From positions 1-10,569 of the forward strand of contig DASWFO010000155.1 in NCBI GenBank assembly GCA_036394195.1: a stretch of 10,569 bases of DNA. Direction: 5' to 3'. Position numbers and translations under genes: made by a program. The notes beneath the pieces are model-generated. The model saw nothing but the letters and a program-made list of their open reading frames with translations. It was not told the DNA's origin and searched no databases. The stretch comes from DATJPD01 sp036394195 (lineage in GTDB: Bacteria; Pseudomonadota; Alphaproteobacteria; CACIAM-22H2). Within the stretch, counting starts at the first letter, position 1; every line of letters starts with the position of its first letter. Shown one piece after another: positions 1 through 5,532 of this stretch.

Positions 1-776
1 TCAAGCCCGACATCATCATGGTGACGCCGTCCTACATGCTGGCGATCGGCGACGAGTTCGAGAAGCAGGGCCTCGACGCCCGCCGCTCGTCGCTGAAGAT
101 CGGCATCCACGGCGCCGAGCCGTGGACCGACGCGATGCGCAAGGAGATCGAGGAGCGGTTTGCCATCGACGCGGTCGACATCTACGGCCTGTCGGAGGTG
201 ATGGGGCCGGGCGTTGCCAATGAGTGCGTCGAAACCAAGGATGGGCCCACCGTCTGGGAGGACCACTTCTATCCGGAGATCGTCGATCCGGCGACCGGCG
301 AGGCGGTGCCCGACGGCCGCACCGGCGAGCTCGTGTTCACCTCGCTGACCAAGGAGGCGCTGCCGGTCGTCCGCTATCGCACCCGCGACCTGACGAGGCT
401 TCTCCCGGGAACCGCGCGCAGCATGCGACGCATGGCGCGCATCACCGGCCGCACCGACGACATGCTGGTCATCCGCGGCGTGAACATCTTCCCCACGCAG
501 GTCGAGGAGCTCATCCTGAAGATCCCCGAGCTGTCGCCGCATTACGTGCTGGAGGTCAAGCGCGAGGATCGTCTGGACTCGCTGGACGTGGTGGTCGAAT
601 GCAAGCCCCAGCACGCCGGCAAGAGCGAGGCCGAGACGGCCGCGGCGGCGCGTCTCGCCCAGCTGATCAAGGCCTATATCGGCCTCAGCACGCAGGTACG
701 CTGCGTGCCCCTCGGCGGCGTCGCGCGGTCTCTGGGCAAGGCCAAGCGCATCATCGACCTGCGGCCCAAGACGTAA
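1..776 (+). CDS. Phenylacetate-CoA ligase-like (PaaK-type) adenylate-forming enzyme, C-terminal part
   Basis: The reading frame is open from base 3 and the N-terminal half lies outside the window. The visible part carries adenylate-forming ligase signatures in PaaK order: YGLSE (about 183-197), a TGELVFTS strand followed by YRTRD (about 375-389), and the C-terminal-domain hinge GRTDDMLVIRG followed by NIFPTQVEE (from about 447). It ends with the KAKRIIDLR segment usual at the end of this family. Family members activate phenylacetate or related aryl acids to the CoA thioester with ATP in the cytoplasm. The substrate cannot be fixed from this half. The next gene, an aromatic hydroxylase, starts 25 bp downstream on the same strand, so the two are probably co-transcribed and act on an aromatic acid. 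No ring-oxidation paa genes are visible here, so use in classical phenylacetate catabolism is unproven. Confidence 0.9.
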   Translation, partial: KPDIIMVTPSYMLAIGDEFEKQGLDARRSSLKIGIHGAEPWTDAMRKEIEERFAIDAVDIYGLSEVMGPGVANECVETKDGPTVWEDHFYPEIVDPATGEAVPDGRTGELVFTSLTKEALPVVRYRTRDLTRLLPGTARSMRRMARITGRTDDMLVIRGVNIFPTQVEELILKIPELSPHYVLEVKREDRLDSLDVVVECKPQHAGKSEAETAAAARLAQLIKAYIGLSTQVRCVPLGGVARSLGKAKRIIDLRPKT

Positions 777-801
777 AGCACGGCGGTGCTATAGTTCCCG
801 C

Positions 802-2484
802 GTGAGCAGCTACGTCCACCCGGTCTTCGCGTATCGCCGCTGCGCCGATCACGGGGCGAGCCGCCCGGCGCGCCATCCGGTGGTCATTGTCGGCGGCGGC
901 ATGGTCGGCCTGACCGCCGCTCTCGACCTGGCGCAGCGCGGCGTGCGCGTGGTGCTGATTGACGAGGACGACACGGTCAGCACCGGCAGCCGTTCGATTT
1001 GCCAGGCCAAGCGCTCGCTCGAGATCTGGGACCGGCTGGGCTGCGCCGAGCCGATGATGCAGAAGGGCGTCACCTGGCAGGTCGGCCGGGTGTTCTTCCG
1101 CGACCGCGAGATCTTCAACTTCGACCTGCTGCCCGAGGGCGGTCACCGCTATCCGGCATTCATCAACCTGCAGCAATACTATGTCGAGCAGTTCCTCGTC
1201 GAACGGCTGGAGCAGACCCGGGGCGTCGAGCTGCGCTGGAAGAACAAGCTGGTCGGCCTCGTGTCCGGCGACGGCGGCGTGCGGCTCACCGTCGACACGC
1301 CCGACGGGCCCTATGAGATGGACGCCGACTGGGTGATCGCGGCCGACGGTGCCCGGTCCACGGTGCGCCGGCTGCTCGGGCTGGAGTTCAAGGGCCGCGT
1401 GTTCGAGGATCGCTTCCTGATCGCCGACGTGAGGATGAAGACGCCGCCGTTCGGCCGCACCGGGCCGACCGAGCGGCTGTTCTGGTTCGAGCCGCCCTTC
1501 CACAGGGGCGACTCGGCGCTGCTGCACCGCCAGGCCGACGAGGTGTATCGCATCGATTTCCAGCTGGGCCCGACCGCCGACCCGGAGCTCGAGCGCCAGC
1601 CGGAGCGCGTGATCCCGCGGCTGAAGGCGATGCTCGGCGAGGCGGCGGCGTTCGAGTTCGAATGGGTGAGCGTGTACACGTTCCAATGCCGGCGGCTCGC
1701 GAAGTTCCGCCACGGCCGCGTGATCTTCGCCGGCGACGCCGCGCACCAGGTGTCGCCGTTCGGCGCCCGCGGCGGCAACTCCGGCATCCAGGACGCCGAC
1801 AACCTGTGCTGGAAGCTGGCGCTGGTCATCGGCGGCCAGTCCCCCGAGCGGCTGCTCGACAGCTACGATGACGAACGCAGCCAGGCGGCCGACGAGAACA
1901 TTTTGATCACGACGCGCAGCACCGACTTCATGACCCCGTGCACCGCCACCAGCCGAAGGTTCCGCGACGCCGTGCTGAAGCTGGCGGAGGCGCACCCGTT
2001 CGCCCGCCGGCTGGTGAACAGCGGCCGGCTGTCCGCCGCGACGGCCCTCGCGGACTCGCCGCTGTGCACGCCGGACGAGCCGGGATTTCGCACCTCGTCC
2101 ATGGCGCCGGGCACCGCGGCGGCAGACGCGCCGGTGCGGATCGGCAACCGCAGGGCCTGGCTCCTGGAGATGCTGCGCGGCGGAGACTTTCACGGGCTGT
2201 ATTTCGCCGACGGTCCGCTGGCCGCCGCCACCGCCGCGGCCTTGCGGGACTTCGGCGCCGCAGACGTCCCGGTGCACATGCTGGCGGTGACGAGTGCGGC
2301 CGGCACGTCGGTGCGCGATGTGCCCACGGTCGTCGACTGCGACGGCTTGGTCGCCGGGCGCTACGACGGCCGGCCCGGTACGTTTTATCTATTGCGGCCG
2401 GATCACCACGTGGCGGCGCGCTGGCGTCGGCTCGACCCGGCCGCCATCCACGCCGCTCTCCAGCGCGCCACCGCGCGCGCCTAG
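802..2484 (+). CDS. FAD-dependent aromatic hydroxylase (MhpA/PheA-type flavoprotein monooxygenase)
   Basis: A 560-aa protein with the full class A flavoprotein monooxygenase layout: a Rossmann GGGMVG motif at residues 31-36 for the FAD ADP moiety, the DG motif at 182-183 (AADGARS) linked to NAD(P)H/FAD contact, and the GD motif FAGDAAH at about 309-315, which binds the FAD ribityl chain and runs into SPFGARGGNSG. A C-terminal thioredoxin-like region follows, as in phenol and 3-(3-hydroxyphenyl)propionate hydroxylases. It should hydroxylate an aromatic ring with NAD(P)H and O2. The GTG at 802 is chosen because the residues after it (YVHPVFAYRR) match the conserved start I recall for this subfamily, and the next in-frame ATG lies inside the FAD motif. 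No clear Shine-Dalgarno precedes it. It lies between the aryl-CoA ligase and the DUF2783 gene. The substrate is unknown. Confidence 0.9.
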   Translation: MSSYVHPVFAYRRCADHGASRPARHPVVIVGGGMVGLTAALDLAQRGVRVVLIDEDDTVSTGSRSICQAKRSLEIWDRLGCAEPMMQKGVTWQVGRVFFRDREIFNFDLLPEGGHRYPAFINLQQYYVEQFLVERLEQTRGVELRWKNKLVGLVSGDGGVRLTVDTPDGPYEMDADWVIAADGARSTVRRLLGLEFKGRVFEDRFLIADVRMKTPPFGRTGPTERLFWFEPPFHRGDSALLHRQADEVYRIDFQLGPTADPELERQPERVIPRLKAMLGEAAAFEFEWVSVYTFQCRRLAKFRHGRVIFAGDAAHQVSPFGARGGNSGIQDADNLCWKLALVIGGQSPERLLDSYDDERSQAADENILITTRSTDFMTPCTATSRRFRDAVLKLAEAHPFARRLVNSGRLSAATALADSPLCTPDEPGFRTSSMAPGTAAADAPVRIGNRRAWLLEMLRGGDFHGLYFADGPLAAATAAALRDFGAADVPVHMLAVTSAAGTSVRDVPTVVDCDGLVAGRYDGRPGTFYLLRPDHHVAARWRRLDPAAIHAALQRATARA

Positions 2485-2498
2485 AAGGACACTTCACC

Positions 2499-2696
2499 AT
2501 GGCCGGCAAGCTTCGCACCGAATCCGCGTTCGCCAATCCCGACGATTTCTACGACGCGCTGATCGGCGCCCACCGCGACTTGACGGAGGAGCAGAGCGCG
2601 ACACTCAACGCCAAGCTCATCCTCCTGCTCGCGAACCACATCGGCGACCTCGACGTGATCAAAGAGGCGCTCCAGGCGGCGCGAGAGGGCATGTAA
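2499..2696 (+). CDS. DUF2783 family small protein
   Basis: A 65-aa acidic, probably helical cytoplasmic protein without signal peptide or membrane segment. I recognise it as DUF2783, with LTEEQSATLNAKL in the middle and HIGDLDVIKEAL near the end. The family has no established biochemical role. Genes of this type are, to my knowledge, often found next to MhpA-like FAD hydroxylases, as here, 14 bp after the hydroxylase stop. An accessory role for that enzyme is an inference from position. An AAGGAC Shine-Dalgarno-like sequence at 2485-2490 places the start at the ATG at 2499 and argues against the much longer upstream extension of this frame, which runs antisense-like through the hydroxylase. 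A truncated second copy of its 3' end lies at 3315-3421. Confidence 0.85.
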   Translation: MAGKLRTESAFANPDDFYDALIGAHRDLTEEQSATLNAKLILLLANHIGDLDVIKEALQAAREGM

Positions 2697-2712
2697 CCGT
2701 TCTCTCTTCGTT

Positions 2713-2780
2713 ATGCCCGCGAAAGCGGGCATCCATCGCGCCGCCTGAACCATGGATTCCCGCTTGCGCGGGAATGACGC
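2713..2780. repeat. Bipartite palindromic repeat (REP-like), copy 1
   Basis: There are two short perfect hairpins: TGCCCGC-GAAA-GCGGGCA at 2714-2731 and TTCCCGC-TTGC-GCGGGAA at 2757-2774. They are separated by a linker bounded by ATCCAT and ATGGAT, themselves an inverted pair. This design is a common dispersed intergenic repeat in proteobacteria. It begins about 20 bp after the DUF2783 stop, and the strand beyond it carries a copy of the convergent MBL 3' end, so it could serve as a bidirectional transcription stop, although neither hairpin has a T-run. A second copy lies at 3443-3556. Confidence 0.8.
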
Positions 2781-2805
2781 AGGAAAAATTCGGACTTCCG
2801 TCAGT

Positions 2806-2890
2806 CCTGCAGCGACTTTCACATCTCGATGTCGCGCTGGGCGGTCCAGATGCGCGGATGGGCGATGCCGCGCGCCTCGTCGTAGACGCG
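2806..2890 (-). pseudogene. Truncated duplicate of the MBL gene 3' end, copy 1
   Basis: About 85 bp match the 3' end of the intact MBL gene (3599-3683) almost base for base, with a C-to-T change near 2819 and a G-to-A near 2885 as visible differences. It would encode the last residues of the protein (ending WKSLQ), with the normal stop altered so that the frame ends a codon later. Homology breaks off at about 2890, just before unrelated AT-richer sequence. No start or upstream part exists, so it is not expressible as a protein. It marks a past duplication of the region between DUF2783 and MBL. Confidence 0.85.
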
Positions 2891-2902
2891 CCTTAGCGTA
2901 CT

Positions 2903-3094
2903 CTATTCGTATTCTCTTTTTTCACCGCCCCATGGGTTCACGACGGACATCACTGAACCCTCGAAATCGGCCGTATTGCGCGTGACCAGTGCAAATTCAT
3001 GTGCCGCGGCTGTGGCTGCGATCAAACCATCCAGTGCGCTCATCGGCCTGCCAGCCGCTTCACGGCTCGCCATGAGCTTGCCCTCGCGAATGTA
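2903..3094 (-). pseudogene. VapC-like PIN-domain toxin, C-terminal remnant
   Basis: On the minus strand, 63 codons read as the C-terminal third of a VapC ribonuclease: a GRPMSALDGLIAATA segment, then LVTRNTADFEG, then the VVNPWGG end. Established VapC proteins carry a conserved Asp in the ALDxLIAATA helix and a conserved TRNxxDF motif, and both are present. Upstream (higher coordinate) the frame meets a stop at 3095-3097, and the sequence beyond does not resemble a PIN domain. The N-terminal active-site Asp and any VapB antitoxin gene are missing. This is a dead fragment of a toxin-antitoxin locus, embedded in the duplication scar. The base composition is lower in GC than in the flanking genes. 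Confidence 0.75.
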
Positions 3095-3193
3095 TCAGGC
3101 AGCAACGATCCACAACTCGAAAAGACGCTGCGGGACACTGACGAGGCGTTAGCGCGGTTCAAAAGCGCATACAGCCAGCTCGCGAAGAAATAA
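3089..3193 (+). pseudogene. C-terminal remnant of an unknown protein
   Basis: Immediately after the VapC homology ends, the plus strand reads about 34 codons ending in LARFKSAYSQLAKK and a TAA at 3191-3193. The stretch is charged, helix-like and plausible as the tail of a real protein. I do not recognise the family. The same frame can be opened from 2999, but that upstream part is antisense to the VapC remnant and looks artefactual. It may be the truncated end of a gene that once lay left of this junction, or it may be chance. Confidence 0.3.
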
Positions 3194-3208
3194 TCGGTTT
3201 CGGGCGCC

Positions 3209-3264
3209 CGTCGCTGCGAGCGAAGCGAAGCAGTCCAGTAGGCCGCCACTGGATCGCTTGACGC
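3209..3264. repeat. Damaged CGTCATTGCGAGCG-type dispersed repeat
   Basis: The stretch begins CGTCGCTGCGAGCGAAGCGAAGC, a variant of a widespread intergenic palindrome that usually starts CGTCATTGCGAGCG and ends in its reverse complement. An imperfect inverted pair is visible: AAGCAGTCCAGT (3228-3239) against ACTGGATCGCTT (3248-3259). The outer right arm is nearly missing, because after the CGCTT only GACG remains where the full arm would return to CAATGACG. The element is therefore internally deleted on its right side, next to the second MBL fragment. Confidence 0.6.
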
Positions 3265-3314
3265 TACCCCTGCAGCGACTTCCACATGTCGACGTCGCGG
3301 TGGGCGGTCCAGAT
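3264..3314 (-). pseudogene. Truncated duplicate of the MBL gene 3' end, copy 2
   Basis: About 50 bp match the last codons and stop of the intact MBL gene (3596-3646), including the CTACCCCTGCAG start of the alignment, with a few substitutions (for example ATGTCGACG for ATCTCGATG). The homology stops at about 3314, where the sequence passes directly into a copy of the DUF2783 3' end. The join is a deletion junction: the two gene tails are fused head to tail with everything between them lost. Confidence 0.8.
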
Positions 3315-3421
3315 AGCAGAGTGCGGCGCTCAATTCCAAGCTCACCCTCGTGCTCGCCAACCACATCGGCGACCTCGACGTGATCAAAGAGGCGCTCCAG
3401 GTGGCGAGAGAGGGCGTGTAG
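3315..3421 (+). pseudogene. Truncated duplicate of the DUF2783 gene 3' end
   Basis: This aligns with 2592-2696 at high identity and reads in frame through NHIGDLDVIKEALQVAREGV to a TAG at 3419-3421. It covers roughly the last 34 residues of the 65-residue protein. The N-terminal half and start codon are absent. Several of the differences from the intact gene keep or conservatively change the amino acid, so the copy was probably under coding constraint before it was truncated. The similarity continues past the stop into the flanking repeat, showing that the duplicated unit included the downstream intergenic region. Confidence 0.85.
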
Positions 3422-3442
3422 GAGTCGTTCTCTGACTTCGTC

Positions 3443-3556
3443 ATGCCCGCGAAAGCGGGCATCCATCGTGCCGCTGAACCATGGATTCCCAACTGCGCTG
3501 CGTTGGCGGCCTTCAAGGCCGCCGACGGGCGCGAAGAATCTGGCGCGGGAATGACG
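3443..3556. repeat. Bipartite palindromic repeat, copy 2, with an inserted palindrome
   Basis: The first hairpin (3444-3461) is identical to copy 1. The second hairpin is split: its left arm GGATTCCC ends at 3490 and its right arm GCGCGGGAATGACG resumes at about 3543. The intervening roughly 52 bp contain a perfect 9-bp inverted repeat, GGCGGCCTT-C-AAGGCCGCC (3505-3523). Copy 1 has only a few bases at this point. The segment may be a small insertion nested in the repeat or a longer variant of the same repeat family. It lies between the DUF2783 fragment and the convergent MBL gene. Confidence 0.7.
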
Positions 3557-3595
3557 CCGCAGGAGGGCCGTCAAATGTGGCCGGAAGCGGCTCCC

Positions 3596-4546
3596 CTACC
3601 CCTGCAGCGACTTCCACATCTCGATGTCGCGCTGGGCGGTCCAGATGCGCGGATGGGCGATGCCGCGCGCCTCGTCGTAGGCGCGGCTGACGCAGAACGG
3701 CATGCAGTGCTCGAAGATGACCCAGCGTCCGTATTTGGGCGCCATCGCCTTGTGGGTCTGGTCGAAGACCTGCTTCAGGGACTTCTTCGCCTTGACCCCT
3801 TTCTTTGCCTGCGCCAACAGCTCTTTGACGAAATCGCGCGTACCCCGGATCGCCTTCTCCGACGCGGCCGGCGTCATCATCGCATCGCCGCGGCCTGGCA
3901 CCAGGCGCTTGGGCTTCAGCGCCCGGAGCTTTTCGAGGGTCGCCGGCCATTCGGTCAGATGCGCGTCGCCGCAATAGGGTGTCGCCCCCTCTTCCACCAG
4001 GTCGCCCGAGAACAGCACGCGCTCCTTCGGCAGCCAGACGATGGTGTCGCCCTTGGTGTGCCCGGCGCCGATCGCGGAGATCCGGACTTCGCGCTGGCCC
4101 ATCCAGAGGGTGAGGCTCTGGTCGAACACGAGGTTTGGCCAGGTGAGGCCCGGCACCGTTTCCACGGCATCGAAGAGGCGCGGGAAGCGCTGGACCTCGG
4201 ACTTGAAGTCCTGGGCGCCGCGTTCCTTGATCAGGTCGTAGGTGCCCCGGCTCGCGATGATGTAGGGCGCGCCGTAGCCCGAGGCCCCCATCACCCGCAC
4301 CGCGTGGTAATGGGTCAGCACCACGTATTTGATCGGCTTGTCGGTCACGGTGCGGATGTGCCGGACCAGCTCCTGCGCCATCGCCGGGGTGGCGCGGGCG
4401 TCGATGATCATCACCCCGTCATCGCCGATGACCACGCCTGAATTCGGATCGCCCTCGGCGGTCAGGCAATAGGCGCCCTCCGCGAGCTTCGTGAACGTCG
4501 TCTTTTTTTCAGCCAGATCGGCCTGGCTGGCGAAGGCTTTGGCCAT
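3596..4546 (-). CDS. MBL-fold metallo-hydrolase with altered metal site
   Basis: A 316-aa soluble metallo-beta-lactamase-fold protein. The first motif is THYHAVR (H79, H81), where the family norm HxHxDH would have Asp and His at 83-84, but Val and Arg stand there. GHTKGD follows (H163), then SGDLVE (D182), and PGRG (R219) replaces the usual PGHG. The first zinc site could still form, whereas the second has lost most of its ligands. I recall related proteins with the same THYHAVR and PGRG sequences, so this looks like a subfamily trait and not local decay. The reaction is unknown; hydrolysis of a thioester or lactone intermediate is a guess. The ATG at 4546 is preceded by GGGAG at 4554-4558. 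The gene begins 30 bp after the 134-aa gene and may share its transcript, while it converges on the hydroxylase/DUF2783 pair. Confidence 0.85.
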   Translation of the reverse strand: MAKAFASQADLAEKKTTFTKLAEGAYCLTAEGDPNSGVVIGDDGVMIIDARATPAMAQELVRHIRTVTDKPIKYVVLTHYHAVRVMGASGYGAPYIIASRGTYDLIKERGAQDFKSEVQRFPRLFDAVETVPGLTWPNLVFDQSLTLWMGQREVRISAIGAGHTKGDTIVWLPKERVLFSGDLVEEGATPYCGDAHLTEWPATLEKLRALKPKRLVPGRGDAMMTPAASEKAIRGTRDFVKELLAQAKKGVKAKKSLKQVFDQTHKAMAPKYGRWVIFEHCMPFCVSRAYDEARGIAHPRIWTAQRDIEMWKSLQG

Positions 4547-4576
4547 TCGGTCGCTCCCGTAAAATCGCTCTGTGTC

Positions 4577-4981
4577 TCAGCGCGGCTTATAGCCCGCCGA
4601 GTTGTAGAGCCATCGTACAAGCAGCTTGTCGTCGAGCGAAAGCTCGAACCCGCGCCGGAGCTGCTGCTCGATCCGCTCCAGCCGCTGACGCGACTGGGCA
4701 TTGAGGGCCCGGTTCTTCAGCAGGGTCTTCAGCATGTCCGGATAGTCGGGATCGGCATATTTGTGCGACCGCGCCGCCGCCGCGGCGGCCACTTCGTCCT
4801 CCTGCGGCAGCGGCTCGGGCTCTTCACCGGGCTTGATGTCGAGGATCTCCGCCCAGCTCGTCTTCGCCTGGCCGACCATGTATTGCGCGAGCCGCGCCGC
4901 GGCCAGCACCTCGCCGTCGTGCCGGCTGCCGAGCATGCCGAGCACCTTGGCAAGGCGGCGGCGGTCGAGTTTCGGGGCCAT
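4577..4981 (-). CDS. Conserved hypothetical protein, 134 aa
   Basis: I do not recognise a named family with certainty. The N-terminal 45 residues (LAKVLGMLGSRHDGEVLAAAR, then a TSWAEI segment) resemble a short helical module seen in many alphaproteobacterial small proteins. An acidic, Pro- and Ala-rich linker follows (about 51-70), then a basic helical C-terminus (about 84-134, with LERIEQQLRRGF and a WLYNSAGYKPR end). There is no signal peptide, membrane segment or metal motif. The start at 4981 is supported by AGGAAG about 8 bp upstream and by its position 11 bp after the queF stop. An open extension of this frame upstream overlaps queF out of frame and is rejected. Tight spacing suggests co-transcription with queF. 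Confidence 0.75.
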   Translation of the reverse strand: MAPKLDRRRLAKVLGMLGSRHDGEVLAAARLAQYMVGQAKTSWAEILDIKPGEEPEPLPQEDEVAAAAAARSHKYADPDYPDMLKTLLKNRALNAQSRQRLERIEQQLRRGFELSLDDKLLVRWLYNSAGYKPR

Positions 4982-4992
4982 GGGCGGGCTTC

Positions 4993-5463
4993 CTAGCCGC
5001 GGCCGCGATAGGGGGCGACGCCCGGATCGGGCAGCCACAGCCCGGCCGGCGGCGCGCCCGTCTGCCAGAACACGTCGATCGGGATGCCGCCGCGCGGATA
5101 CCAGTAGCCGGCGATCCGCAGCCAGCGCGGCGCCAGCACGTCGACCAGCCGCTCGCCGATGGCGATGGTGCATTCCTCGTGCAACGCATCGTGATTGCGG
5201 AACGCGCCCAGGAACAGCTTCAGCGACTTGCTCTCGAGCAGCCAGCGCCGCGGCACGTAGTCGATGACGAGATGCGCAAAATCCGGCTGGCCGGTGACCG
5301 CGCACAGCGTGGTGAATTCCGGGCAGGTGAAGCGGACGAGATACGTCCGCCGCGGATGCGGGTTGGGGACCCGCTCGAGCTTCGCGTCGTCCGGGCTCTC
5401 CGGCAGCCGCGCCGGCCGGCCGAGCAGGGTGAGACCGGAGTATTTTTTCGCAGAGCGCGCCAT
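4993..5463 (-). CDS. queF: NADPH-dependent 7-cyano-7-deazaguanine reductase (preQ0 reductase) QueF
   Basis: A 156-aa, short-form (YkvM-like) QueF. It reduces the nitrile of preQ0 to the aminomethyl group of preQ1 in queuosine synthesis, in the cytoplasm. Seen in the sequence: the thioimide-forming cysteine C54 in TLCAVTGQPDFA with D61, the ESKSLKLFLG QueF signature at about 77-86, and HE at 95-96 in HDALHEECT, all matching the family's catalytic and substrate-binding residues. The length fits type I enzymes. The ATG at 5463 is preferred to the adjacent in-frame TTG at 5466, and no strong Shine-Dalgarno is visible. It follows the P450 gene by 66 bp, the widest gap in the queuosine cluster, and a possible promoter lies there. 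Confidence 0.95.
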   Translation of the reverse strand: MARSAKKYSGLTLLGRPARLPESPDDAKLERVPNPHPRRTYLVRFTCPEFTTLCAVTGQPDFAHLVIDYVPRRWLLESKSLKLFLGAFRNHDALHEECTIAIGERLVDVLAPRWLRIAGYWYPRGGIPIDVFWQTGAPPAGLWLPDPGVAPYRGRG

Positions 5464-5503
5464 CAAGAATTCACTGTCCGAATCGCCGGCCGAGAGTGCG
5501 CGG

Positions 5504-5532
5504 AGTATAGGGGAGTTCGTGCGCCGCCGCTA
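5504..5532 (-). promoter_or_regulatory. Possible promoter for queF
   Basis: On the minus strand, a TATACT hexamer (5504-5509) one base from the -10 consensus lies about 40 bp before the queF start. At a 17-bp spacing upstream stands TTAGCG (5527-5532), which matches only half of the -35 consensus and overlaps the P450 stop codon. It could give queF and its downstream genes a separate transcript. The -35 match is weak and the call rests mainly on the -10 and on the unusual gap. Confidence 0.25.

Noticed and set aside
751..2277. 508-codon open frame on the minus strand
   Set aside because: It lies antisense to the FAD hydroxylase, whose motifs are unmistakable. Its translation is rich in Arg, Ala, Val and His with no recognisable domain, a usual by-product of high GC at third codon positions.
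2903..3193. Possible intact toxin-antitoxin pair formed by the VapC-like frame and the small plus-strand frame
   Set aside because: The VapC part lacks its N-terminus and first catalytic Asp, and the plus-strand frame has no recognisable antitoxin motif and lies on the opposite strand.
2713..3556. Possible CRISPR-like array, because the same hairpin sequence appears twice
   Set aside because: There are only two copies about 730 bp apart, with duplicated gene tails and no regular spacers between them.
3443..4441. 332-codon open frame on the plus strand
   Set aside because: It is antisense to the MBL gene and begins inside the palindromic repeat. There are no domain-like features.
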